Positions 7,874 through 14,002 of a stretch of 26,167 bases of DNA are shown here, piece by piece. Both the position numbers and the translations under genes were made by a program. The stretch's first letter is position 1, and each line of letters opens with the position of its first letter. This stretch comes from Lachnospiraceae bacterium (lineage in GTDB: Bacteria; Bacillota; Clostridia; Lachnospirales; Lachnospiraceae), in assembly GCA_900772845.1 (NCBI GenBank), contig CAAGSD010000039.1, forward strand, positions 1-26,167, given 5' to 3'. The notes under the pieces are model-generated. The model was not told the origin of the DNA, searched no databases, and was given only the letters and a program-made list of their open reading frames with translations.

Positions 7874-9223
7874 TTATGCTTCTTCGGGCTTCTCTTCTGC
7901 TGCCTTTTCCTTCTTGGTGGTCTTCTTGGCTGCAGCCTTTGCTTCCTTAGCGTTGTCTACGATGAAATCAGCTGCCTTTCTTACACAGATATCTTCCTTC
8001 ACCTGCTTAGCGCCCTGCTCACCCAGAAGCTCTTTTACCTTGTCAGCTTCCATCTGGTAAGCTTCTGCCATGCTCTTAACCTCAGCTTCGAAATCTTCCT
8101 CGGTAGCTTCCATCTTCTCAGCAGCTGCTACAGCTTCCAGAACCAGACGGGACTGGATTCTCTTCAGTGCTTCAGGCTTCAGCTGCTCCATCATGGTCTG
8201 AGCGGTCAGACCGGTGAACTGCATGTACTGCTCCAGCGTAATGCCCTGTGCCTGGATTCTCTGTGCAAAGTTCTCTAACAGCTGTCTCTGCTGGGTCTCT
8301 AACATAGCGTCGGGGATCTCCATCTTGGCATCTGCGATCACTGCATCCAGAACTGCCTCTTCCTTGGCGATCTTAGCTTCCTCTTCCTTCTTGGAAGTCA
8401 GCTTCTTCTGTACATCTTCTCTATACTCAGCCATAGTATCGAAATCGGATACTTCGCTTGCGAACTCGTCATCCAGATCAGGAAGCTGCTTCTCCTTGAT
8501 CTCCTTAACGGTGCACTTGAATACTGCGGGCTTGCCTGCCAGCTCAGCTGCATGATAATCCTCAGGGAAGGTTACATTTACTTCGGTCTCTTTATTTAAT
8601 TCAGCACCGATCAGTCCCTCTTCAAATCCAGGGATGAAAGAACCGGAGCCGATGGTCAGGGAATGATTCTCACCCTTGCCGCCCTCAAATGCAACACCGT
8701 CTACAAAACCTTCGAAATCGATAACGGTCATATCGCCGTCCTTAACAGCACGGTCTTCCACGCTGATGGTTCTGGCATTGCTCTCACGCTCTCTGTTGAT
8801 CTCAGCATCGATATCCTCATCGCTTACCTTAACGTCGATCTTGTCCACCTTCACACCCTTGTACTTGCCAAGAGTAACTGCAGGCTTCAGAGCAACTTCT
8901 GCGGTAAAGATGAAAGGCTTGCCAGCCTCTAACTGGGTCACATCGATCTTCGGAGAAGATACGATCTGCTCCTCACACTCTTCCAAAGCCTTATCGTAAG
9001 CATCGGGGATCAGAGCATTTGCTGCATCCTCGTAGAATACGGACTTGCCGTACATCTGCTCGATCATCTTACGGGGAGCCTTGCCCTTACGGAAACCGGG
9101 AATGCTGATCTTGTTCTTATTCTTCTGGTAAGCACCTTCGATCGCCTTCTCCAGTTCTTCAGCAGATACTTCGATGGTCAGCTTCGCCATGTTTTTCTCT
9201 AACTTTTCAACCTGTAAACTCAT
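7874..9223 (-). CDS. tig: Trigger factor, ribosome-associated chaperone
   Basis: This 449-residue chaperone binds near the ribosomal exit tunnel and has peptidyl-prolyl isomerase activity. The ribosome-docking signature GFRKGKAP is at 43-50. The FKBP-like domain lies at about 150-240, with 'DGDMTVIDFEGFVDGVAF' and 'LTIGSGSFIPGFEEGLIG'. A C-terminal helical domain and a Lys/Glu/Ala-rich tail follow. A longer reading frame would add 14 residues. I chose the ATG at 9223 because AAGGAGG sits ten bases upstream and MSLQVEKLEKN aligns with the usual N terminus. It has its own strong promoter. Confidence 0.97.
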   Translation of the reverse strand: MSLQVEKLEKNMAKLTIEVSAEELEKAIEGAYQKNKNKISIPGFRKGKAPRKMIEQMYGKSVFYEDAANALIPDAYDKALEECEEQIVSSPKIDVTQLEAGKPFIFTAEVALKPAVTLGKYKGVKVDKIDVKVSDEDIDAEINRERESNARTISVEDRAVKDGDMTVIDFEGFVDGVAFEGGKGENHSLTIGSGSFIPGFEEGLIGAELNKETEVNVTFPEDYHAAELAGKPAVFKCTVKEIKEKQLPDLDDEFASEVSDFDTMAEYREDVQKKLTSKKEEEAKIAKEEAVLDAVIADAKMEIPDAMLETQQRQLLENFAQRIQAQGITLEQYMQFTGLTAQTMMEQLKPEALKRIQSRLVLEAVAAAEKMEATEEDFEAEVKSMAEAYQMEADKVKELLGEQGAKQVKEDICVRKAADFIVDNAKEAKAAAKKTTKKEKAAEEKPEEA

Positions 9224-9281
9224 TATAACATTTCCTCCTTTATACCCTTGCGGGTCTGTATCCAATCGCAGTCATTTTGCA

Positions 9282-9310
9282 ATTATAGCATAAGTTGGAG
9301 GAATTGACAA
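9282..9310 (-). promoter_or_regulatory. Strong sigma-A promoter of tig
   Basis: On the minus strand TTGTCA (9305-9310) and a perfect TATAAT (9282-9287) are spaced by 17 bases. The -35 lies only about 20 bases beyond the stop codon of the upstream TM1266-type gene, with no terminator between them, so read-through into tig is possible. Confidence 0.8.
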
Positions 9311-9323
9311 CCCTTTTATTTTG

Positions 9324-9343
9324 GGGCTTTACCGGGCTTTACC
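9324..9343. repeat. Perfect 10-bp tandem duplication spanning a stop codon
   Basis: The plus-strand unit GGGCTTTACC occurs twice head to tail. On the minus strand the repeat covers the last codons of the TM1266-type gene. Because ten is not a multiple of three, the second copy is read in another frame and supplies the TAA stop. Confidence 0.8.
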
Positions 9344-9604
9344 GGACTCCGGAGCATAGAGACATTTGGAACTGACTCCCGGGATCATTCCCAGTTTTCC
9401 CGACAGTGCACTGATCTTTTCCTGTGGAGCATCCATGACCACACTGATGATATTCATCTGCTTCTCACGATAAGGTATCCCCATTCTGCCGATGATATAT
9501 TCGCCATATTCATGCAAAAGTCCGTTGATCCTTGCTGCCGCTTCCGGATTTTCCACGATAATGCCGATCAAAGTCACTCTTGTATTTTCCGCATCTTTTT
9601 CCAT
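9329..9604 (-). CDS. TM1266-type iron-only hydrogenase system putative regulator
   Basis: This is a 91-residue protein resembling the small ACT-like (NikR C-terminal-type) ferredoxin-fold proteins typified by Thermotoga TM1266. They often accompany [FeFe]-hydrogenase genes. Visible family features are the strand 'RVTLIGIIVENPEAAARINGLLHEYGEYIIGRMGIPYREKQMNIISVVMDAP' (positions about 9-60, continuous in the product) and the ending 'KLGMIPGVSSKCLYAP'. It lacks a DNA-binding domain, so it may sense a ligand and act through a partner. AAAGGAAG precedes the ATG. It lies 79 bases after the fused ABC gene with no terminator between, so it is probably co-transcribed. No hydrogenase or HydEFG gene is in the window. 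Confidence 0.8.
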   Translation of the reverse strand: MEKDAENTRVTLIGIIVENPEAAARINGLLHEYGEYIIGRMGIPYREKQMNIISVVMDAPQEKISALSGKLGMIPGVSSKCLYAPESGKAR

Positions 9605-9683
9605 TGCGTTCTTCCTTTCACTTTCCGGACATATTCTGCCGGGATCTGCTTCTTCAGTATCCGTTCCCGGAATCCTGTACTTC

Positions 9684-11036
9684 TCACATCCGCACGGTCT
9701 GCGAAAGTTCCTCCCCCGGCCGGATATGGGTAGCCAGCATCATGATCCGTCCTCCCGCCTTCCGCCGGATATATGCTTCCGCCCTTTTGCGGCTTTCTTC
9801 ATCCAGTCCGGTAAAGGGCTCATCCAACAGGACGCACTGCGCACCGGCTTCCATAGCCCGCACCAGAGATACCCTCCGTTTCATGCCGCCGGACAGTTCC
9901 GTGCAGGGCTGATCCAGTGCTTTCTCCGGTAACAGCTGTGTCAGGATCTCTCTTGCCTGTGCGGCATCTCCCAACACCATTTCCAGATTTTTCACCGCAC
10001 TGTAGTCCTCACAAAGTCTGTCCTCCTGAAACTGCACAGAAAAAGTATCTATTCCTGACACCTCGCCTTCTTCCGGCCGCTCCAGTCCGCACAGGCACCG
10101 GAAAAAAGTGGTCTTGCCACTGCCTGAAGGGGTATCCAGCACATACGGTTCCCCACCGTAAAATTCCTGCTTCACATGCCGGAAGATCCAATGATCATGA
10201 TATTTTTTCCCCAGGTTCCCCACACGCAGGGTGCAGCGTTCTCTGGTGGCAGTCTCCTGCGGCATGGCAGGTCTTTTACAGGCAGGTTCCCACCGGAAAA
10301 AGAGGGATATCCCATAGAATATTATTTTTTCAAAGCAGACACTCAGCACTATGATCACTGCCGTCCAGGCAAACAGATCCGCCGTATCCAGATAAATCTT
10401 CGCCAGGTACAATGCCCCGCCAATGGAATGGGCCGGTGTGCCGATCACTTCCGCCGCCACGCCGGACTTCCAGCACATTCCCAGGGATAATTGGAAGGCA
10501 CTGAGCAAAAAGGGCTTTAAGGCCGGCCGGTAAATATAGAAGAAGCGGGTACGAAAGGGCAGGCGGAAGATCTCCGCCATTTCCAGCAGTTCTCTGTCCG
10601 CACTCTTTAAGCCTTCCAGAGTATTCAGGTAAATATTCGGAAACACTACCAGAAAACAGATGGCCACTGCCAGCATGGAAGATCCCCACCAGATCAGCAA
10701 TAGCACTGCAAAGACCGCCACCGGCACTGCTTTGCAGAATACCATAAAGGGCTGCAGTACCTCTTCTGCGATCTTGTAGCGGTAGCTGACCGCTGCCAGA
10801 AAAAGTGCCAGTACCTCCCCGAGCAAAAAGCCCAGCACGATCCGCCACAGAGAACCAAAGGCACTCTGCCAGAACTCCGCCTGTCCGGCCAGAGTAAACA
10901 GTGCCCGCAATGCCTGCAGCGGTGTTACCACCAACAAAAAATTGTCCACACACATTGCCAATATCTGCCATACTGCCAGCCAGAACAGCAGTATTATAAT
11001 TTTTTTGATGTATTTTTTACCCTTATTCTGCATCAT
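9684..11036 (-). CDS. Fused ABC transporter permease and ATP-binding protein, NitT/TauT type
   Basis: This 450-residue single chain carries both transporter functions. Residues about 10-247 are an SsuC/TauC-like permease of six helices with the EAA-like loop 'LLEMAEIFRLPFRTRFFYIY'. Residues about 268-450 are a compact ATPase: Walker A TPSGSGKT (302-309), Q-loop Gln in 'VQFQED' (334-339), signature LSGGMKR (381-387), Walker B CVLLDE (401-406) and switch His437. The first Gly of Walker A is Thr. The ATPase half, about 185 residues, is shorter than usual. The frame is open throughout, so this is a genuine fusion rather than two overlapping genes. It begins two bases after the solute-binding protein stop. 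The cargo is unknown; the family carries small anions, sulfonates or thiamin-pathway pyrimidines. Confidence 0.88.
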   Translation of the reverse strand: MMQNKGKKYIKKIIILLFWLAVWQILAMCVDNFLLVVTPLQALRALFTLAGQAEFWQSAFGSLWRIVLGFLLGEVLALFLAAVSYRYKIAEEVLQPFMVFCKAVPVAVFAVLLLIWWGSSMLAVAICFLVVFPNIYLNTLEGLKSADRELLEMAEIFRLPFRTRFFYIYRPALKPFLLSAFQLSLGMCWKSGVAAEVIGTPAHSIGGALYLAKIYLDTADLFAWTAVIIVLSVCFEKIIFYGISLFFRWEPACKRPAMPQETATRERCTLRVGNLGKKYHDHWIFRHVKQEFYGGEPYVLDTPSGSGKTTFFRCLCGLERPEEGEVSGIDTFSVQFQEDRLCEDYSAVKNLEMVLGDAAQAREILTQLLPEKALDQPCTELSGGMKRRVSLVRAMEAGAQCVLLDEPFTGLDEESRKRAEAYIRRKAGGRIMMLATHIRPGEELSQTVRM

Positions 11037-11038
11037 AC

Positions 11039-12160
11039 TTATTCTGCATCATAATAAAAATCAGATTCCGGTAGTCCTCCGCCTATGGACAGGGAATCCT
11101 GGTGGAACAGTACGTCAAGGTATCCGGAAAGTGCCTGCTTCATTTCAGCTTTGTCAATATAAGTAATGTTGCAGTTCGGAATTGCTTTCTGGGCAATGGG
11201 CTCTTTGGCTACGATCTGGGCTTCCACTGCCAGCGCAGCACCGGTCACAGGATCTGCATTGATGGCTTCCGCACTTGCCTTGTGATCTTCCATAAAAGAT
11301 TTCACCGCTGCTTCGTTTTCTTCCAGAAATTCCTTGCGGACCACCGTTACACCGGTGACCATGCTGCTGCCGTTCTCTCCCTGTACCTTGTTCCACTCTT
11401 CGTTTAGATCAAAGATCACCTTCAAAGCGTCATTCTGCATGCAGGCTGCGGTAACAAAGGGCTGGGGTAACAGACCGATGGCTGTGGGATCCTCTGCCAG
11501 TACAGATGCTACTTCTGTTGCTTCAGATTTATATTCCAGTGTCACGTCATCCACGGACATACCGTTGGCTGTCAGCAGATACTGTAATACATAGTCCGGT
11601 GTGGTTCCTTTTCCGGTCAGATAAATAGTCTTGCCCTTCAGATCGGTAAAATTTGTCAGACTGTCTTCTCCGGATACCATATATAATACACCCAGGGTAT
11701 TGATATCAATGACTTCCACACCGCCCTGTGTCTTATGATAAAGAACACTTGCCACGTTGGCGGGCACCAGCGCAATATCCAGATCTCCCTTTACCATCTG
11801 CGGCAGGATTTCATCCGCACCGACAGCCATCTGGAATTCATAGGTATTGGTGGTCTCACCTTTGTCTGCTTTATCCATTAAAAATAAGAGTCCCAGAGAA
11901 GTCGGTCCCTTTAAGGATGCCACACGTACCAGCATACCATCCGCAGTTTCCGTATTTTCTGCACTTTCGGTTGCAGCAGTTTCTGTGCTTTCCGCTGCGG
12001 TGCTCTCTACGATTGTGGCAGTCTGTGCGCTCTCTGTTGCCAGACCTTCTGACACACTTGCATCATTCTGTGCCTGTCCGCATCCGGTCAGACCGCTGCA
12101 TAACAGTCCCAGGGTCAGCGCCAGGGCCAGTGTTTTTGTGATTTTCGTTTTCTTTTTCAT
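11039..12160 (-). CDS. ABC transporter solute-binding lipoprotein, NMT1/SsuA-like
   Basis: This is a 373-residue extracytoplasmic binding protein. A lipoprotein signal peptide (KKKTKITKTLALAL... ending LTGC) places the lipidated Cys near residue 27. A Thr/Glu/Ala-rich linker at about 30-72 tethers it to the membrane. The binding domain resembles periplasmic-binding-protein type 2 of the NMT1/SsuA/TauA class: 'RVASLKGPTSLGLLFLMDKA', 'DIALVPANVASVLY', 'LKGKTIYLTGKGTTPDYVLQYLL' and 'IGLLPQPFVTAA'. It is the first gene of the operon with the fused permease-ATPase and the TM1266-type gene. The ribosome binding site AAAGGCG is modest. The upstream region holds a MITE-like repeat and I could not assign a promoter with confidence. 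Confidence 0.88.
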   Translation of the reverse strand: MKKKTKITKTLALALTLGLLCSGLTGCGQAQNDASVSEGLATESAQTATIVESTAAESTETAATESAENTETADGMLVRVASLKGPTSLGLLFLMDKADKGETTNTYEFQMAVGADEILPQMVKGDLDIALVPANVASVLYHKTQGGVEVIDINTLGVLYMVSGEDSLTNFTDLKGKTIYLTGKGTTPDYVLQYLLTANGMSVDDVTLEYKSEATEVASVLAEDPTAIGLLPQPFVTAACMQNDALKVIFDLNEEWNKVQGENGSSMVTGVTVVRKEFLEENEAAVKSFMEDHKASAEAINADPVTGAALAVEAQIVAKEPIAQKAIPNCNITYIDKAEMKQALSGYLDVLFHQDSLSIGGGLPESDFYYDAE

Positions 12161-12191
12161 TGTTTTTTCGCCTTTCTGTCATTGAATAGTT

Positions 12192-12393
12192 ACAATGTAA
12201 CGATTCAGATTCCACCCCAACATTCGCAAAACCGCACGATAAATCGTGCTTTCCCGCTGCAAAGCAGCTAATTTTGCTCATGTACGGGGCGGTGACTCTA
12301 TTCAAGCCACCTTGCGAATAAGAAGACTGCTACTTGCATGCAAGCATGCAGTATCAGTCTCCTTATTCGAAGGGGTCTGAATAGTTACATTTT
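12192..12393. mobile_element. MITE-like element with imperfect terminal inverted repeats
   Basis: The left end ACAATGTAACGATTCAGA (12192-12209) recurs inverted at the right end (12376-12393) with 16 of 18 matches. The similarity continues inward past CCCC and TTCG blocks with small gaps. The interior of about 165 bp has no convincing gene, although a minus-strand frame reads through the left half towards the lipoprotein gene. A long hairpin occupies 12315-12369. The 12-mer TGAATAGTTACA also occurs directly repeated at 12183-12194 and 12378-12389. I found no clear target-site duplication, so it could instead be a structured untranslated repeat. Confidence 0.55.
12315..12369. repeat. Long hairpin inside the MITE-like element
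   Basis: Outer arms CGAATAAG/CTTATTCG are followed, after one mismatch, by AGACTG/CAGTCT. After another mismatch come TAC/GTA and, past a bulge, TGCATGC/GCATGCA, closing on a two-base loop. Total pairing is about 24 base pairs over 55 bases. No T tract follows on either strand, so it is not a standard terminator. Confidence 0.75.
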
Positions 12394-12557
12394 GACAACA
12401 AAAAAACACCTTCTCTTCTCAGCTTCCGCAATTACGGCATAACTTCAAAGGTCAGTCACTTCTGTGGGATTCCGGTCAGTAGATCGATGGTCGCACTTTC
12501 CGGTCTCCGTATCCTTCGTTGCCGTTTGAGTGTAACATAAAAATGAAAAACTTACCA

Positions 12558-12586
12558 GCATGAAAAAAAAGCCGATGCTCATACTA
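12558..12586 (+). promoter_or_regulatory. Sigma-G-like promoter of the spore protein gene
   Basis: GCATG (12558-12562) is followed after 17 bases by CATACTA (12580-12586). The -10 fits the forespore sigma-G consensus CATnnTA and the -35 matches G-AT. It lies about 75 bases upstream of an alpha/beta SASP gene, the classic target of sigma G. Confidence 0.65.
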
Positions 12587-12592
12587 ATACCA

Positions 12593-12621
12593 AGATAAGT
12601 GATCACAAGAAACGCTTATCT
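12593..12621 (+). promoter_or_regulatory. Stem-loop at the predicted 5' end of the spore protein mRNA
   Basis: AGATAAG (12593-12599) pairs with CTTATCT (12615-12621) across a 15-base loop. Given the -10 at 12580-12586, the transcript should begin at or next to the first arm. A 5'-terminal hairpin of this kind could protect a long-lived forespore message. Confidence 0.4.
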
Positions 12622-12659
12622 GAAACAAGAAAACCCAAATCCAAACGGAGGTGAACGAA

Positions 12660-12857
12660 ATGGCAAGTAAAACCAATAGAGTAGAAGTTCCCGAAGCAAA
12701 GGCTGCAATGGACCGTTTCAAGACTGAGGTAGCATCTGAGCTGGGTGTTAACCTGAAAGAGGGTTACAACGGCGACCTTACTTCTAAGGAAGCAGGAAGC
12801 ATCGGCGGTGAAATGGTCCGTCGTATGATCAAGAAGCAGGAAGAGCAGATGAAATAA
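12660..12857 (+). CDS. Alpha/beta-type small acid-soluble spore protein
   Basis: This 65-residue protein coats and protects DNA in the dormant spore. The sequence has the two conserved SASP blocks: 'EAKAAMDRFKTEVASELGV', which includes the GPR protease cleavage region (TEVA in place of the commoner TEIA or TEFA), and 'GDLTSKEAGSIGGEMVRRMI'. I chose the ATG at 12660 because GGAGGTG lies about seven bases upstream; an in-frame GTG at 12651 overlaps that ribosome binding site. It is the only plus-strand protein gene in the window and has its own sigma-G-like promoter and terminator. It shows that the organism sporulates or descends from a sporulator. Confidence 0.96.
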   Translation: MASKTNRVEVPEAKAAMDRFKTEVASELGVNLKEGYNGDLTSKEAGSIGGEMVRRMIKKQEEQMK

Positions 12858-12893
12858 GCTCTACCTGAATCTTCGGAATCAACAAGATCAAAA

Positions 12894-12931
12894 AAGAAGC
12901 TGTACAGGGGATTTCTCTGTACAGCTTCTTT
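12894..12931 (+). terminator. Terminator of the spore protein gene
   Basis: AAGAAGCTGTACA pairs with TGTACAGCTTCTT around a short loop, followed by TTTCTGT on the plus strand and by A/T-rich sequence on the other side. It starts 36 bases after the stop codon. Confidence 0.8.
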
Positions 12932-12946
12932 CTGTATGTTCGGGGT

Positions 12947-13033
12947 TTTGGTGAACCACGCGCTTCTCCGTGCTTCGCACTCTCGAATCGCTACAGCCAT
13001 TCGCATTCCGGGCTGACGCCCTGCCTGCTCATG
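12947..13033. repeat. 87-bp structured repeat, copy 1
   Basis: The first of two nearly identical units, with copy 2 at 13044-13130 (period 97, one mismatch seen). Within the unit three short hairpins are visible: GTGC-TTC-GCAC, CGAAT-N10-ATTCG and GGGC-TGAC-GCCC. No gene or T tract is associated. Confidence 0.9.
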
Positions 13034-13043
13034 GTACGTCTTC

Positions 13044-13130
13044 TTTGGTGAACCACGCGCTTCCCCGTGCTTCGCACTCTCGAATCGCTACAGCCATTCG
13101 CATTCCGGGCTGACGCCCTGCCTGCTCATG
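13044..13130. repeat. 87-bp structured repeat, copy 2
   Basis: The second unit follows copy 1 after a ten-base spacer. The only difference I see is CTTCCCCGTG where copy 1 has CTTCTCCGTG. The same three short hairpins are preserved. Confidence 0.9.
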
Positions 13131-13139
13131 TCTGTTTGC

Positions 13140-13197
13140 CCGTCTAATACATAGGCGTTCCTGCCTGCAAGCAGTCGTCCCGCCTATGTATTGACGG
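13140..13197. repeat. Long hairpin downstream of the transaldolase gene
   Basis: Arms CCGTC-(T)-AATACATAGGCG and CGCCTATGTATT-GACGG give 17 base pairs with one bulged T and a loop of about 23 bases. It begins one base after the transaldolase stop. No T tract follows on the minus strand, so it is either a non-canonical terminator or 3'-end stabiliser, or part of the adjoining repeat cluster. Confidence 0.7.
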
Positions 13198-13198
13198 T

Positions 13199-13852
13199 CT
13201 ATTCACCAAAGACTGCCTTATAATCTGCCTGGAATTTAGCGATACCGGCATCGGTCAGAGGATGTTTTACCATCTGCTCGATAACGGAGTAAGGAACGGT
13301 AGCGATATCTGCGCCTGCCAGTGCACAATCGGTTACATGGATGGGATTACGTACACTTGCTGCGATGATCTGGGTATCCAGATCGGTCACTGCGAAAATA
13401 TCAGCGATATCACGGATCAGATCTACACCTCTGGTGCTGATATCATCCAGTCTGCCCAGGAAAGGAGATACATAAGTAGCGCCCGCACGTGCAGCTAACA
13501 GTGCCTGGTTCGCAGAAAAAATCAGGGTCACATTGGTCTTGATGCCCTCGGAGCTTAATACCTTACATGCCTTTAAGCCTTCTACGGTCATAGGTATCTT
13601 AACAACCATGTTGGGATGGATTGCTGCGATCTCTCTTCCTTCTTTGATCATCCCTTCTGCATCTACGGTAGTAGCCTTAACTTCACCGCTGATGGGTCCG
13701 TCTACGATGGATGCAATTTCCTTAATTACTTCTACGAAATCTCTGCCCTCTTTTGCGATCAGGGAAGGATTGGTAGTTACTCCGCAAATAACCCCCATGT
13801 CATTTGCTTTCTTAATGTCTTCTACTTTTGCAGTGTCAATAAAAAAACGCAT
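13199..13852 (-). CDS. Small transaldolase / fructose-6-phosphate aldolase (FSA-TalC family)
   Basis: This is a 217-residue TIM-barrel aldolase of central carbon metabolism. It either interconverts sedoheptulose-7-P and fructose-6-P (transaldolase) or cleaves fructose-6-P. The Schiff-base lysine is Lys85 in 'NMVVKIPMT'. Other family blocks are 'MRFFIDTAKVEDIKKA', 'GVTTNPSLIAKEG', 'YVSPFLGRLDD' and 'IIAASVRNPIHV'. Its length fits the short MipB/TalC subfamily, not the 310-residue classical transaldolase. The distinction between transaldolase and aldolase activity cannot be made by eye. AAGGAG lies seven bases before the ATG, and a promoter lies about 70 bases further up. It appears monocistronic. 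Confidence 0.93.
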   Translation of the reverse strand: MRFFIDTAKVEDIKKANDMGVICGVTTNPSLIAKEGRDFVEVIKEIASIVDGPISGEVKATTVDAEGMIKEGREIAAIHPNMVVKIPMTVEGLKACKVLSSEGIKTNVTLIFSANQALLAARAGATYVSPFLGRLDDISTRGVDLIRDIADIFAVTDLDTQIIAASVRNPIHVTDCALAGADIATVPYSVIEQMVKHPLTDAGIAKFQADYKAVFGE

Positions 13853-13924
13853 AACTTTTCTCCTTTTTGCTATGTAAATTTAATTGCTTCCGGTCCTCAT
13901 ACGCTTCTTTGAACCTTTAGTTAC

Positions 13925-13953
13925 AGTATACTCATTTCTCTTCCAAACAGCAA
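13925..13953 (-). promoter_or_regulatory. Promoter of the transaldolase gene
   Basis: On the minus strand TTGCTG (13948-13953) is followed after 17 bases by TATACT (13925-13930). The leader to the ATG is about 65 bases. I found no terminator between the kinase gene upstream and this promoter. Confidence 0.6.
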
Positions 13954-14002
13954 GCACTTTTTTGCAAAATTTCTTGATTGTGTTCGAGCACGGAGTGTAC
14001 AA

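Noticed and set aside
9684..11036. Two separate overlapping genes (permease and ATPase) joined by a sequencing frameshift
   Set aside because: The frame is continuous with a sensible linker of about 20 residues and no internal start with a ribosome binding site, so a true fusion is more likely.
12063..12305. Minus-strand frame of 80 codons running from the MITE-like element into the lipoprotein gene
   Set aside because: It overlaps the signal-peptide region of the solute-binding protein in another frame. The readable part comes from the repeat element, so it is treated as repeat-derived and not a gene.
12161..12660. TPP or other known riboswitch upstream of the NMT1-like ABC operon
   Set aside because: I looked for conserved thiamin-box segments such as CTGAGA and found none; the structure there is explained by the inverted-repeat element.
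12764..13006. Minus-strand frame of 80 codons opposite the spore protein gene
   Set aside because: It begins inside the 87-bp repeat and runs antisense through the spore gene and its terminator; composition and position argue against a real product.
12947..13130. CRISPR array
   Set aside because: There are only two units of 87 bp with a 10-bp spacer and no cas genes. Repeat and spacer lengths do not fit CRISPR.
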